Of a stretch of 64,000 nt of DNA, positions 1 through 13,134 are shown in pieces. The stretch is from Pithys albifrons albifrons (taxonomy: Eukaryota; Chordata; Aves; Passeriformes; Thamnophilidae). Location of the stretch: positions 78,275,749-78,339,748 of the forward strand of contig NC_092497.1 of the NCBI RefSeq assembly GCF_047495875.1, in the 5' to 3' direction. A program made the translations under genes and the position numbers. Each line of letters starts with the position of its first letter. Positions within the stretch are counted from its first letter, which is position 1. Below the pieces are notes generated by a model that searched no databases, had not been told where the DNA came from, and worked only from the letters and a program-made list of their open reading frames with translations.

Positions 1-1067
1 TGAAAAATGCCATATTCTTTCTGAATTTATCATTGGTCTCTTTGCTATGTTGAAGCTACAGGATTTGTGTTGCAAATGTGGTTTGTGCAAAGGACAACAC
101 TATAAAGTCAAACAAAAATGTCTAATATAGTAACAAAATTGTATAGACAGTTACTGATGTTATAAATTTGGAAAATGTTGATACTTAATAAATATAATTG
201 TCTACAATTATGCATAAATAAATGCCAATAAATTTGTTGAAAATCAAGTAATATGCTTTAAAACCCTAAAAATAATCTACTCTGATCAGTTCAATATTAA
301 CCAGGCTGGTAATAAATTCTGTAATTTTTTATTTTTTAACTCTAGATTGGATAAATAGTACCAACAATGACTAAAAATCCTTGCTGCTCTTAATCTGTGT
401 GAATTTAGTTGTTGGATTCATCTATGTTTGAAGTGACATGTGTTCAGACACTACTTCTTTTAGCCTAGAAATACACTATTAATACTTTTATCAAAGAAAT
501 CATTGTTTAATGCAAGTGATTACAACATTACCATTTCAGTGCAGGAACATGATATCAAATGTTGGAGTTGAAAGTGACAACTCCATGAGGAGGGAGGCAT
601 GAAAAGGGCTAATAAATGGCCTTTAAAGTGATTTTTTTTTTTTTTTTTTTTTTTGTGGAATGACAAGACATATTTACCAAGGCCATCAAAAACATCTCAG
701 AAATGCAGCTGTGAAAAATGAATTGATGCAATACTTTTACTTATGCAGTTAGATAAGAGTAACTGTAATTCATGTGATATTCTATCGCAGAAAGGTACTA
801 AAATACAATGGGGTGAGGATCTAGAGAAACATCTGCCTTCAAATTGTATTCAGATCTTAGTAACAGGTGACAGATAAAGTAATGGGATAGTCCCCAGAAA
901 AAAAAAAAAAAAGAAAAGGGTGAAAAAGAGCTTAAAGTTAGGATCTCAATTTTAATTTTGTTAAATTTAAGGTAATAGTTGGAATGTGAAAACTGTCAGG
1001 GTCACCTAAATAAGCTCCGATGGAACCACTGTAGTACAACATACTGTAGTTTGACATAATCAGTACA
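1..1067. other. AT-rich unannotated DNA
   Basis: No gene, RNA gene or recognisable transposon is visible. A long poly(T) run lies near 630-655 and a poly(A) run near 900-912. Both are simple low-complexity tracts. Confidence 0.6.
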
Positions 1068-1925
1068 CAGAACCATAGAAGACAGAATATCCTGAGTTGG
1101 AAGGAACACACAGGAATAATAAATTTCAACTTCTGTCCTTCTGTATATGTGATAGACCCAAGAATCACACCATGTGCCTCAGAGCATCATCCAAACACTT
1201 CTTGAACTCCTTCAGGCTTGGTGTTGTGGAGCTCCCTGGGGAGCCTCTTCCAGCACCCAATCACCTTCTGGGTGAAGAACCTTTTTGTATTACTCAGCCT
1301 AAACCTCCCCAACACAGTTTCTGATGATTTCCTTTGGCCTTGTCACAGCAAAGAGATCAGTGCCTGTCCCTCCTCTTTATCTCATGAGGAATCTCTAGAC
1401 TTCAATGACATCTACCCTCATGCTCCTCCAGGCTGAACAGACCAAGTGACTTCAGCTGCTACTAATACAGCATCCCTTCTAGACATTTCACCATATTTGT
1501 AGCCCTCTTTTGGACACTCTGTAATAGCATAATATCTTTCTTATATTGTGGTGCCCCAAACAACTCACAGTGTTCAAGGTAAGGCCACCCCAGTGCAGTG
1601 CAGAGCAGAGCAGAGCAGGACAGTCCCTTCCCTTGAATGGTTGGCAATGCTGTGCCTGATGTTCCCCAGGACACAGTTGGCTCTCCTGGCTGCCAGGGCA
1701 CTGCTGACTCATATTCAACCTACCACTGACCAGGACTCCAAGGTCCCTTTCCACATTGCTGCTTTCCAGCACCTCGTTCCCCAGTCTGCATGTACATTTG
1801 GAGTTACCCCATCCCAGGTGCAGAATCCAACATTCTCCCATGTTGAACTTCATACGGCTGGTGATTGCCTAGTCCTCCAATTTGTCAAAATCTCCCTGCA
1901 GGGCCTCTCTGCCTTCCATTTATTA
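1068..1925 (-). mobile_element. CR1 LINE 3' fragment, antisense
   Basis: Read on the minus strand this is the 3' part of a CR1 non-LTR retrotransposon. The CR1 3' end (a degenerate form of the usual CATAGAATC / GGTTGGAAGG motif) sits at the low-coordinate side, followed by the typical C-terminal ORF2 and 3' UTR sequence up to about 1925, where the copy is 5'-truncated. The short frames on both strands here are broken CR1 ORF2 and its shadows. The wording resembles a CR1-X-like subfamily, but the subfamily is a guess. Many substitutions and short indels mark it as old and inactive. Confidence 0.85.
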
Positions 1926-2737
1926 AAAAATTTTATCCTGTATTATTTATAATGATCAAAATCTAGCACTCTACCAGAACTGAAAATAACTTTAAACTAA
2001 ATTTTAACCTTGTGCAAACACAGTAACCACATCTTCATACCTCTATGAAATGATACATAACTCAAGAATTTAATGTCTGTATTTAAATTAATATTTGAAA
2101 TAGTCTTTTTTTTTTTTGCATCTTGTATTCCATTTATGGGAGATGCATATGTGTGCTTAGCATTGATGAAGATACATGAAGGCATGTCATGCTTTATCCT
2201 AGGCTATATCCCTATGTCTGGGAATCCCTAAAGACATTAACAGTGGTATAACCTAACTATACTCAAAAGCAGAGAGACATGTGGAGTTGCTGCAGCATGC
2301 ATATATTCTGGGAAGTCATTGCAGTCTAAGGAGAATTTTTACTGAAGACCCAAATGCAAAGCCAGACTGAGGTGAACTGGTAAGATAAATTTTAACACAG
2401 TCACAGAGATGATCAATTTTTAAGGATGAGAGCTGTGGAAAATGTGGACAACACTGCAGGTTTGTGAATAGGTTTTGGGTAACTGTAGCCAGTCTAAAAA
2501 CTCCATGACAAGCAATTCGGGCTGCATATGTGCTGGGTTCTTGGGAGTAAGACACTTGATAAATTTCAAAGTGCTTCCAATACTTTCATAACGAAGGAAA
2601 GGGTAAGATATTGCCAATAATAATTACTATTGTTAATGTACATTCCTAGAGCTTATACTCAAAGTTGGAAAATGCAAGGCTGTGAATACAAAACACTTTG
2701 CTGTATTGTATATGTTGTTTTTTCAGAAATTTCAAAT
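1926..2737. other. Unannotated spacer between two CR1 copies
   Basis: AT-rich sequence with a short poly(T) at about 2107-2118. Nothing recognisable. Confidence 0.5.
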
Positions 2738-4130
2738 CATAGAATCATTAAAGTTGGAAAAGAGCTCTAAGATCATGGAGTCCAATCATTAACCCAGCAC
2801 TGCCATGTTCATAACTAAACTGCACTCAAAGATGCCATAGTCACACATTTTTTGAACACTTCCAGGAATGGTGATTCCACCACTTCCCTGGGCAGCCAGT
2901 TCCAAAGCCTGACTACCCTTTCAGTGCAGAAGTTTTTCCTAATAACCAATCTAATCCTCCTCTGGTGCAGCCTGAGGATGTTTCTTCTTATGACTTGTTA
3001 CTTGGAAGAAGAGGCCGATGCCCACCACTCTACAGCTTCCTTTCAGGTGGCTGTAGAGAGTGATAAGCTCTTTCCTTAGCCTTCTCTGCTCCAAGATAAA
3101 CAACCCCAGCTCCCTCAGATGTTCCTATTATGTCTCACTCTCCAGACTCTTCACCTGTCCTTCTCTGGACATGCTCAAGCACCTCAATGTCTTTCTTGTT
3201 GTGAGTGGCCCAGAACTGAACACAGAATTTAAGGTCTGGCCTCACTAGTGTCAAGTACAGGGCAACAGTCACTTCCGTGCCCCTGCTGTCTTAACTTTGT
3301 CTGATACAAGCTAAGATTCCAATGGCCTTCTTGGCCACCTGGGCACACTGGTGGCTCAAGTTCAGCCACTGTCAACCAGCATTGCCAGGTCTTTTTCTGC
3401 TGGGCCACTTTCCTAACACTCTACCCCCAGATCTATAGTGCTTCATGGGGTTGTCATGGCACAGATGCAGGACCTGTCGCTTTGCCTTGTGTGGAACTGC
3501 ATACTGTTGTCTTCAGCCTATCCGGGTACCTCTGCAGAGCCTTCTTACCACCCAGCAGTTCAACACACACTAAGCTTGTTGCTCTCTGCAAACTGATTGA
3601 GGGTGCACTTGATGTCCTCATCAAGATTATTAATGAAGATATTGAGTAGGGCTGATCCCAATACTGAGCCCTTCAGAGCACCACTGGTGACTGGCCACCA
3701 GCAGGATTTAACTACATTCACCACCACTTTCTGTGCCCAGCCATCTAGCCAGAAATGGTGTCAAAGGCTTTACTAAAGTTCACAGACAATATCAATATCC
3801 TTTCTCTCATCCACTAAACAGATTATCTTGGATTAGAGGGAGGTCTGGTTGGTCAGCTGGACCCGACTTTCACAAACCCACAAATCCATAGTGGCTGGGC
3901 CTGATGATCCAGTTGTCCTCTATATGCTCACATTCAGGATGATCTGCTCCATGACCTTCCCTGACACCAAGACCAGGCTGACAGGCTTGTAGTTTCCCAG
4001 ATCCTCCTTTCTGCCCTTGTAGATGGAGCCTCACATTGACTAACAACCAGGGATTAACCCTTGGTCCCAGTCTTCTGGGACTTTCCCCATGTAACCAGGA
4101 CTAGTTAAGAACTTCATAACTGCAGACAAG
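2738..4130 (-). mobile_element. CR1 LINE, long antisense copy with decayed reverse transcriptase
   Basis: The CR1 3' end lies at about 2738 (CATAGAATCATTAAAGTTGG) and the element runs leftwards in its own sense for about 1.4 kb. It covers the CR1 3' UTR, the ORF2 C-terminus and the palm of the reverse transcriptase: the stretch near 3600-3690 matches, in antisense, the CR1 region coding the GSVLGPLLFNIFIND-type motif. Frameshifts and stops break the frame throughout. The high-coordinate end is approximate. It is a dead 5'-truncated copy in the same orientation as the one at 1068-1925, but a different subfamily by sequence. Confidence 0.85.
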
Positions 4131-6127
4131 GGACAGACACCTGGAGTAAGCATGAAGATGATGGAGGACACACTTACAATTTCTGAAATAACCAGAGTAG
4201 GACTTTACATTCACAAATCAGAGGAAGAGAAGTATGAGTCGTTGTGCTCAGCTCTGGCTACTCACATTGCTATGAACTACTGGGAACAAATTTTAAATAA
4301 CTCAGCAAGTGATGTGCAGAAGTCAGTCTTCTATCTTGATGCATCTTTAGATGAAATTACTAGCAGGTAGTTTAACAGATCTATAGCTTGAAGCTCCATT
4401 TGACTAATTGTTCCCATTTAAATAAACACACCTTATTTCAGCAGACTGTGTATTGATTTTAAATATAAGTTACAGTCTGGTAAAAGATGAAATAAAAGGA
4501 TTAATTTAGCATTAATTTCTCTCTAAACAAAGTAAATATATTATTTTTGTGTTTTACTTTCAGCTGACTAGGGAAATTCATTAAAACTTTGCAAATTGAC
4601 TCCAGGGCCTTGTTCTTCTTGACAAATCCTTTAGGCATGTAGAGTCAATAGGAGCTACATACAGTCATTAAGGTGAAATACACATCAGCTATCTTAACCT
4701 TGATAGGGAGTTAGAGGAGTAAACACCCACACTAAATTTTAGTATGTGACTGCTACTTTTTCTCACAAAATCTCCAGCTTGTAACACAATGTTCAAATAT
4801 TTAAGAGTGTGACTTTCTTTGTACACATCTGAGAATCCTGAGTACACGTGGAGTGTTTTACATGCTGTTTTGTAAAGCATTTGCACTTAACTTTTGCAGC
4901 ACAAATCTTTGTAGGACAGGTAAATCATGAGTTATCATGTTGAAACAACTGAAGTTTGAAAGCCATTTTTCTCTCAAGAAAGTGTTTAATCATTACAAGA
5001 CAATGACGATTCCATTTTCATGGGCTACACGGGATACAACTAGAAAACACAATGAAGTTCTTTAATGATGTGCTTTTAGGGAACTGGATGACCCTAGTTT
5101 TGTACACAGATTATATTTTCTGTGGAGCTGATTCACATTGTAATCATCAATAAAAAATAATTCTTCCTTCATGCAGTCAAGATCTGATCTGGGAAACCGA
5201 TTTTTCAAAAATAATCAAATGCTCAACCTAAAACCGTCAAAAAATACATGTTAGAATTAAGAATAATTTTTCACCACCTTTTTACTTAGGTTCATTTTAG
5301 TTGTGCTATGTGCTTTTTAACTGTGACTGTTGCAAGGCAACCATGTCTACGCTGTTATTCAACTTATGCCCAGTTATAAACTGCATTATATATCTATCAG
5401 TAGTTTCTATATACTTATGCACAGCTACCCCTACCAGGAGACATTTTTCTTTTCTTCCTTACAGAAATGCTGTGAATCTGTCAAATATTGATTTGTGTTT
5501 GTGACTATAAAGCCTTTTTTGAACAAGCACATCTTCAAAATAAATACAGCAGTTGGTGTTTCAGAATTGTTTTGCCCTGCACCTTTAGCATGGATCTGGA
5601 GTGTATTGAGCAGGGTGGAAGAAACTCCTGTCTGTAACTGAGGATAAAGGATTATAAAAACATCTTTGTATTCCTGTTATTGTGCAGCTGTACTGCATCT
5701 AGGCTTCTGGCACAAGTGTGCTATGCCCAGCCTGAGGCTCTCCAGGCTATTAACACAGCCAAGACTGGCTACGTGTCCACACCCTCCAGGGGTTATTTCT
5801 GCTCTGTTCTTTATTATGATCCTTATGGAAGCTCTACCTCTGTTGCAAAGACAGTTCAAAGAAACTTTTATATGTAAGGAATCCTGCCATAATTACTGTG
5901 AACAGTGTACATGCAGTTACTATCAAATGGAGAAAATATTTGATGACATCACTTTTTCATTTAATTATATATGGTAAAATAATTCTTTTGGGCTGGGTGC
6001 AAGTCTTTGTCCTTACAAGCTATTATCCACATACTCAGGTGTTTATTTCAAGTTCAGGCATGAAATTGAATTTTTGGAATATTATTTACCTTGTTCCATA
6101 AAATGACGAACAGAAATGAAACAGAGA
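4131..6127. other. Unannotated DNA
   Basis: No supported gene. A 72-codon ATG frame at 4152-4370 and a 103-codon frame at 5666-5977 are open but have no splice, promoter or family evidence. The block 5660-5880 is richer in GC than its surroundings and unexplained. Confidence 0.5.
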
Positions 6128-6131
6128 GTAG

Positions 6132-6713
6132 TGATGCCGAAAGGGTTTTTGTTCTGATTTTCACATTTTGTAGATTTTAGGAACACAGTAGTTGTAGATT
6201 TTTAGAGGGTTAATATTTCTAACAGTTTAAGTTTAATGCCTTTCTATCACTACCCCTGTCCCAGAACAGGGAGCTCAAATTCCTTTAGTTAATTAATCTT
6301 GTTTAGACTCCTTTCCAAGGTAAAGAGCTGAAGGATTTCAGAAGGCCCACAGAATGAAACATAAACATAGGTCAGAGTGACCCAAAAGCCAGAATTGGAT
6401 GAACTCCAAGAGACCTTTGTGTGCCTGAGGAAGAAGAGCTGATAAAGACAGAGGGTCCTGACGACCCCAGACCCAATTCCAGGGGGTTGGACCAGGGGTG
6501 GGACTGGGGCTGGACTGAGAAATGTGTAAAGCAATGATTGGAGGGATCTTATTATAAAAGCCATGGAAACTAGAACTGAGACACATGCATGTCATCCTGT
6601 ATTCCTGTGGGCTGTAGGCCCTGTGTTATTAAAGGACCTTTACTTTTTATCTTACCCTACACTAACGTGGCTCAGAGTCCTGTTTTTGGGGGGAAGGGTC
6701 ATTCACGGCATCA
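6132..6713 (+). mobile_element. Solo LTR, family A copy 1 (4-bp target duplication)
   Basis: A 582-bp LTR with inverted ends TGATGCCG...CGGCATCA, flanked by the 4-bp duplication GTAG at 6128-6131 and 6714-6717. It has a TATA box (TATAAAAG, 6553-6560) and a poly(A) signal (ATTAAA, 6628-6633), which fixes the plus orientation and gives a U3-R-U5 order. No internal retroviral sequence is attached, so it is a solo LTR. Two more copies occur at 23425-24002 and 54004-54583. A 4-bp duplication is typical of class I (gammaretrovirus-like) endogenous retroviruses; the class call is inference. Confidence 0.88.
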
Positions 6714-6717
6714 GTAG

Positions 6718-9700
6718 GAATCCACTAGCCTTCTAAAACAAATAAAACATCTTTTTATGAAATTATGGTTCAAAATATAAGCTTTAGAAAATTCTGATGT
6801 GAAACGACATATCAATATGTGTTTTTAAGTAATGTAATGAGCAATATTTTTTTTTTACAATTTTCAGTTTGTTTTACTAACTTCCAAGCTATTTAACTTG
6901 ACAATTTTCTATATATTACATTAATGTTAAAGGTAACCACTGTAGAGGAAATAAAGACAAAAAGAAAGTCCTTGTAGATATTTTTCTTATTGTAAAACAA
7001 AACTACAACCTGTTTGTATGTGATATAAATATCTACACCAACACCAATCTTCAACTACTCAGCATTACCAATTTTAGAGACTGTGGCTTCATGAAATAGC
7101 AATAGAGTCATTCTGTAGGTTCACAATTATGAATAAAGGTATAAAAATATAATCAGAGATCAGATTCAGTTGGCTGAGTTTATCTTTTTTCTTTTATAAA
7201 GTTGAGATGCTACAAAATAAAGAATTTCAAATTAAAATCTGTAACACACTTCATTTTCTCGTTCAGTTTTTGAGCAGAAAAATGATAAATAAATAGATTT
7301 ACAGATACTGAACAGATAGTATTTTACATAATACATTTCAAGTGATTGGGCTTGAGTATTCTTTTGGACAATCTATTGATAATTTTAGACAGGTTTGCAG
7401 ATGGTACATATGCAGTCATAATAAGGTTCTTTTATGCTGTGTTTTGTAAAAAAAAATACGTAGAACTGTTCCACAATGGGCTATGAAAAAAACACAATCA
7501 TTTTTCATCTTAATCTTAGGTCAACAGAATATTCCTTTGGAGTATCTGTTTAGATGGCATTTCCTTCACAGCCAAACTTTGTCAATACATTTTTTAATCT
7601 GTAAATAATTTTGACACATATCCTGTGAGAAAGTGATGCATTATTAACTTTTATGCACCACTCTCTTTATGATGTGTTTTTTTCTGCCCATGTACTCTAT
7701 CTTGTAATTGTTCCACTAAGTCCTTTAAATGTTTCTCAGATTCTTAACAGGGCTTTAAGTATTCAACAGCATCCGTAATTATCCTCTAAAGGACCTTCAT
7801 TACCTTCATGGTGATGAATGTTTAGGTCTGAGACATTTCTTTACCTCAGCAGGGTTTTACTTTTCTTAAAATCACCTCAGATGTCTTTTTAGTATTACTT
7901 TAACACTATGTGTATCTTACTATCACCTTGGCTGCTTACCCCTGTATTTCATGGTTACTTAGCTTCATATTCTGTATCCTATGTTGCATATAATTCCAAA
8001 CCAGAGTAGAGTCTGTATCTTAGAATGGTAAATTCAGGACCAAATCCAGCAGGGACAGGATAGAGGACAAGGAGGTGGAAGAGATAGAGAAGAAATTGGT
8101 GGTGACGCAAGAATTTAAACAACAAAAAAGGCAAAAGTTAGAGAATATGGATAAGGGACAAATGATGAGGAATACCCTAGACTGTAATACTTGCTTTTCA
8201 ACCAGTGAATGAGGTTTAGGAAATTACTCTCCAATAAATAAGCTTGATCTTTTTGATCAGAGTAAGGCTAATGTTGCCTTGCATGTTTTGTGATGTGATT
8301 TTGATTAATGGGGGTTTTGCGTGTGTGTTCTTTGTTTATTTGTTTGTTTTAACTTCTGTATTCTGTTGCTGACCCTCTGTTTGCCAGACTCAGAATGACA
8401 AGTTAGTAGCCTATAAGAGATTGTAAAGTGAGGAAAAAAACTGAGCAAGTTATGGCTCTGTCCCCTGCAGGTTTTGATTGCTTCAGAGCATCCATCAAAA
8501 TGCCTGGTTAATGTATTTTACCCTCCCTTCTCTTCTGTGCTCTTCTTATTATCACTAAGGAACCGTTCATCAAAAGAATACCCCCTGTAAAGAATCCAAA
8601 TTTTGACTGCCAATATGAGAAAACTGAGAATACAAGAGAAGGGACTTTAAGCAGACCCTTATTACTTCAGTCATGAAAGCAGACTTTGCAGGAGACATAG
8701 GGCCTGCAGGAATATTACCTATATCTCTGACTGTCTTTCCAATAGGCATCCATTCAGCAGATTATCTGTGACACAAAGTTGTATGGGAAATGAAGGTAAT
8801 GGCTGTGACTCAAGGGCTAGGTAATATTAAGTGCCTGGAGCTGTTTGAAGATAAAAGCAAAGAAAATCAATGTACATGATACATAGTGTTGTATCAGAAG
8901 TATTGATGGTCAGGGAATCAATTTCTTTTTTCCTTTCTCCAATTAAAAAGTCCTATTTCTGTAATAGTCAAATGGATATATTTATGTATACTTACTCCTG
9001 TCCTGTATGGTGACACTTCCATTAATGGAGGCTTGCAATTTTATATATATATATATATATATATTGACGATCAATATCAAGTCTGTATTTTGACGTCAAA
9101 CAGCATGAGGTCACTTTCATCATGAATTTGGGGTTACACTAGATGACCTTCAAAAGTTCCCTTTTAAACACAAACTACTTTGATTTTATGAATATCTGTG
9201 TACCAGTCAAAATGTCACTGGTAAAAGAAATGCAGAAAACTTTATAAGTCTACTTAGGTGTAATTTCTTCCTCTTGAATAATGCTGGATAGTGGATCTTA
9301 GTATCTACTGAAATGAAAACAGAGCTTTACTCTTGCTATTAAGTGGAATGAGGTCAAGTCAGTGCTGTTTTCTATGGGATTTTGTTTGGTTTTTTTTTTG
9401 TTTTGTTTTCTAAAAATTCCAACTTCAATGCCAAGCCTCAGAATTATTTTCACAAGACTTAGAAAGCTGTCAATTAGTGATGTATGTGTCAACAAAGAAG
9501 CACATTCCATGCCGAATTTTAAGCATTTGTCTTCAAAAGGCCCACCCAGAATATTAAGTCTGATTTTTAACCTCTTCTTACTAGAGAAGAAAAAAACTTA
9601 AGAAGTGAAAACTGTTAACTAAAAAATGCTAAATATGAAGGTGGCTTTGTTTGTTTGTTTGAATTTGAGAACCTGTATTTATATGCTGGGCACAAATTGA

Positions 9701-12223
9701 AATGTTTAGGCAGGCCAATCTGTTTATTGAACCTAGCTGTATCATAACACGCCTTTTTAATTTTATTTATTTTTTTCCTCCAGAGATTAGGTCCATTTTT
9801 AAAAAAGTAAAAAATCCCACCTCTGTTATTTCTTCTATTGTAATATGATGCTATGACCACCAGTCTTTCACAGGACTGTTGTCCTAGGGAATGGAAAACT
9901 GTTGTCCTCTATCATTCATCACTTGACAGGGTACCACTTCTAACTGCAGAATAATAACTGCATAGGATTATGCCTTAACCGTAATGCTCTCTCAAAGGCA
10001 GAAAACTGTGCACTCCTTCAATGCAATCTGGATGACTCCAGCAAAAATAAAAGTTTCACAGTGTGATAAACAGGATAAACTGAAAGAAATCAAATATTGC
10101 TTATGACTTTCACAAGTCTGTTGTGAAGCCTGACTATCACATTAAGTACTCTTTCTATAAAGTCAGAAGCAACACTTTCTTGGAAAATGAGGACTATGTG
10201 GGAAGCATTTCCAAAATCTAAGCAAAGAATGAAACATAGATCTGTGGCTAGCCAATTATCCCATTGTTGGCCGATCAAATAAAAACAGATACATCACCTT
10301 TAAAGCATCTGTTTTCTGAAAAGCTGCAGATCATGTTCAGATCCAGATGAGTCCATACACAAGGTGCAGTAGAGGGCATAAAAATTATACAGAACAGATT
10401 GGGCACTGCCAAGGATGGATAGCTCTTACACAACGATCTCCATCTTGCAGCATTTGATGTGAATGACCATTGCTTTATAAATTTATATTCACAATTTCTC
10501 TATGACATCAGGAAATGATTACACAAATTGAGTGCCTTATTTGCTGAGAATAATTTACTGAGTTCTACCTCAAGTCTATGAATATCTTTCCACAGAGGGC
10601 TGTGCACATTTGAATCAATGATGACAGGAGGATTCAGAAACATAAGAAGCCACGCAAACATTTCCTTATTTCTGGAACCAATACTTCTGAATGCTCTATA
10701 GTTTAGCTCCATACATTTTCACATCCCCAAACGTCTGTTTTAGTTATTTTTCCTGCCCCTCAATTAGTACTGAAGGACAATGTAATTTGGAAAAAGTTAT
10801 TGTAGATTAAACAAAGTCAGGAAATAATAAAGATATCACAGAGAAAGAATGTTCTTAAGAAAACAAATAGGAGTTTTGTGGGTTGTTTGGTTTTTCGGCT
10901 TTGTTTTGTTTTATTTGGTTGTGGATTTTTTTTTTAAGAGTAAGGGAGTATTGCCGGACTTCTTTAGTGATACAGTTCATTTTCTTCATTTATTAGACCT
11001 TAGTAATTCTGCAAGTGTTACACTGGGAAACAATGTATTTTGTCACTTAAAGATTACTGGCACAATAATGTCACTGTTTTGCAGGAGGGATAATCACACT
11101 TACAGATTTAGTTGCCCTTGTTAAACTTTGCTTGAAGAGCAAAATAAATGCTCTGGAATAAGAAATCAAACTTTTGTGAAATCTTTCTTTGGTTAATTGG
11201 GAAATTCTCACGCCTTCACATGATTATATTAATGCAGACATCTTAGCAGCTGTTAGGATAACATTGTTAATCCTGAAACATAATCACTGAAAGAACTGAT
11301 GAAAACTCAGAGCTGGAGCTGTCTTTACATCGGCTGTAAACTATGCTGTACAAAGGAGTGCAGCAACTATTTGCACTAGTACTGCTGAAACAAAGACAAA
11401 ACTTCAGCTATGAGATTCACAAGTTTCTCACAGAGGAGCACTGACACATAGGAAACTTGTTTCCAAGCTTAAAGATGTCTTATCAGGTACCAAGTTCTTC
11501 AGTTTCCTTTGGATGCCTTTTATATAATCCTCTTCAGCATCTACTTGTTCCTGATCTCTTTCTCCTATACCTCTTTTTAACTTGGTCTTTAACTTCCTGC
11601 AATTTATTGCAGATCTTTGTAACTTCCCCACTTCTCATTACATCCAGGCTGTGTTGAGGAGCAGGCTTTGCATCTATTAATCTCAGGCATTGCTAGCTAT
11701 GAACTCATTGTTGGCCCTGTGACTTCCTGAGTAATCTCATAGATCAGGTCTCCTACAGCTTCTGGAGAATCTAAATTTCTTACAGCTTCTAGAGACTCAA
11801 ATATTAGACAGCTTCTAGAGAATCAGCTAAACAAGTGAAGTATCTTTGGTCACGAATGTCAGTGGATGGTAGAAATTGAAGACAAATGGAATCATTTTAT
11901 AAAATGGATAATATAAAACCTGGCTTTGCAAACTGTACAATTCTCAAATCAGATGAATTATCTTGATAGAGTTGAAATTAATAAAAAGAGGGAAATGGTG
12001 CTGTACAGTCTTTTCATACATTTCTGTTTCATGCATGTTTGCAACAGGATTATTCTGAGATTCTAGCAATGGTTGTTTCTAGAAAAAGGTATGTTGGTTA
12101 CACTAGGCATCATGACATGAGTATCAATTTGCTTTACATTTAATTTGCAGCATTTTATGCTATTTTTGTTTTTATTTTCATTTTTTTTCATTCATATCCC
12201 ACATAATAGTTCCCCGTGTGTTT
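6718..12223. other. Unannotated AT-rich DNA
   Basis: About 5.5 kb without a supported gene or clear transposon. It contains an (AT)n microsatellite at 9041-9064 and T/G-rich low-complexity patches around 9385-9412 and 10873-10930. Open frames here are short and lack coding signals. Confidence 0.5.
9041..9064. repeat. (AT)n microsatellite
   Basis: About twelve perfect AT dinucleotide repeats. Confidence 0.95.
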
Positions 12224-12552
12224 CATTTTAAGATATGTATGTAAGGTTAGGCTTCGCAAATGAAGATTTGGGAAGGGCTCTACCCACATGGGTGTGTCCT
12301 TCAAGCCTACGCAGTGGATTTTTTAGGGGAGGAACAGTGTGTGCAAAACTGGCCCCACCTTTTAAGTCCTAAGGTTCATCTGCCACGGCCAAGTGAACTT
12401 GAACAGTGACAGTGAAGTCCTCAGGATTAGAGCCTACAGCCCCCGGTATTCCCAGGAGGTCTCCCATCCAAGTACTAACCAGGGCTGACCCTGCTCAGCT
12501 TCTGAGAACTGACTGGATTCGATGTTGGGGAGGCATTTTACATTTTAAGATA
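12224..12552 (-). mobile_element. 5S-rRNA-headed SINE, copy A, with 12-bp target duplications
   Basis: The element proper is 12236-12540 on the minus strand, flanked by perfect direct repeats CATTTTAAGATA at 12224-12235 and 12541-12552. Its 5' head (12540 down to about 12431) is homologous to eukaryotic 5S rRNA from near the start to the 3' GCTGTAGGC, in antisense on the plus strand. The internal RNA polymerase III control region is recognisable: A box AAGCTGAGCAGGGTC, then a C-box-like TTGGATGGGAGACCTCCTGG. A body of about 190 bp follows, not 5S-related and shared with 34807-34985. The 3' end has a possible stem-loop (12252-12271) and a short ACAT-type tail. It is a retroposed SINE, not a 5S gene: the 5S part is diverged and fused to other sequence. 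Confidence 0.88.
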
Positions 12553-12699
12553 ATAACTTTGCTTTCTATACAGATTGCATATGTAAAAGATGCAAGTAAA
12601 GTAAGTTAAATAGACCATGTAATAGAGGAAACATTTTCACACTGGAAATCTGTCCCAGATGAATCCCCTCAAGGATTAAAATAGTGACCAAAGCTGTTG

Positions 12700-13134
12700 A
12701 ATATCTTCATATTAGATCTGGATCAAGGGATCAAGTATACCCTGATGATTTTTTGCTGAGGATACCAAACTGAGTGGAGCAGTAGACACTTTGTCGTTTA
12801 AACATGAATGAAGAGTTTGCTAGGAAACCTGCCATGCGAAGAAAGGCTGAGAGAACTGGGTTTGCTTAGCCTTGGGAAAAAAGCTTTAGGGCAAATTTTA
12901 TTACCATGTTCCAGAATTCAAAGGGTGGTTACAAAGGAGACAGAGAATCCTTTTTTTACAAGACATCACATGGAAAGCTCAAGGGGTAATAGGAAAAAGT
13001 TATGCCAGGGTAGATTATGACTGTGAACAAAAGGAAAATTTTTCTCAGTGAAAACAGAGAACCATTTCTAATGTTGGACACTTTTAAGATTTAGCTGGAA
13101 AGGGTGCTTGGCCACATTATCTAGACCATGCATT
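12700..13134 (+). mobile_element. Old CR1 LINE fragment, sense
   Basis: A decayed plus-strand CR1, beginning with the reverse-transcriptase stretch that normally encodes the catalytic A/S-DD region (about 12740-12790), followed by C-terminal ORF2 sequence (AGAAAGGCTGAGAGAACTGG near 12840) and a segment resembling the CR1-H-like ACATTGGACACTTTTAAGAT block near 13072. It stops short of the CR1 tail at about 13134, where an LTR begins, so the LTR probably inserted into it or truncated it. Confidence 0.75.

Noticed and set aside
4152..4370. 72-codon ATG frame next to a CR1
   Set aside because: No promoter, splice or homology signal; kept only as an unproven frame.
6289..6595. Pair of 85-91 codon minus-strand frames, also seen at 23630-23888 and 54120-54426
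   Set aside because: Their recurrence is due to the three family A LTR copies, not to a gene family.
12431..12540. Functional 5S rRNA gene
   Set aside because: Diverged from 5S, lacks the exact 5' end, fused to SINE body and framed by target duplications.
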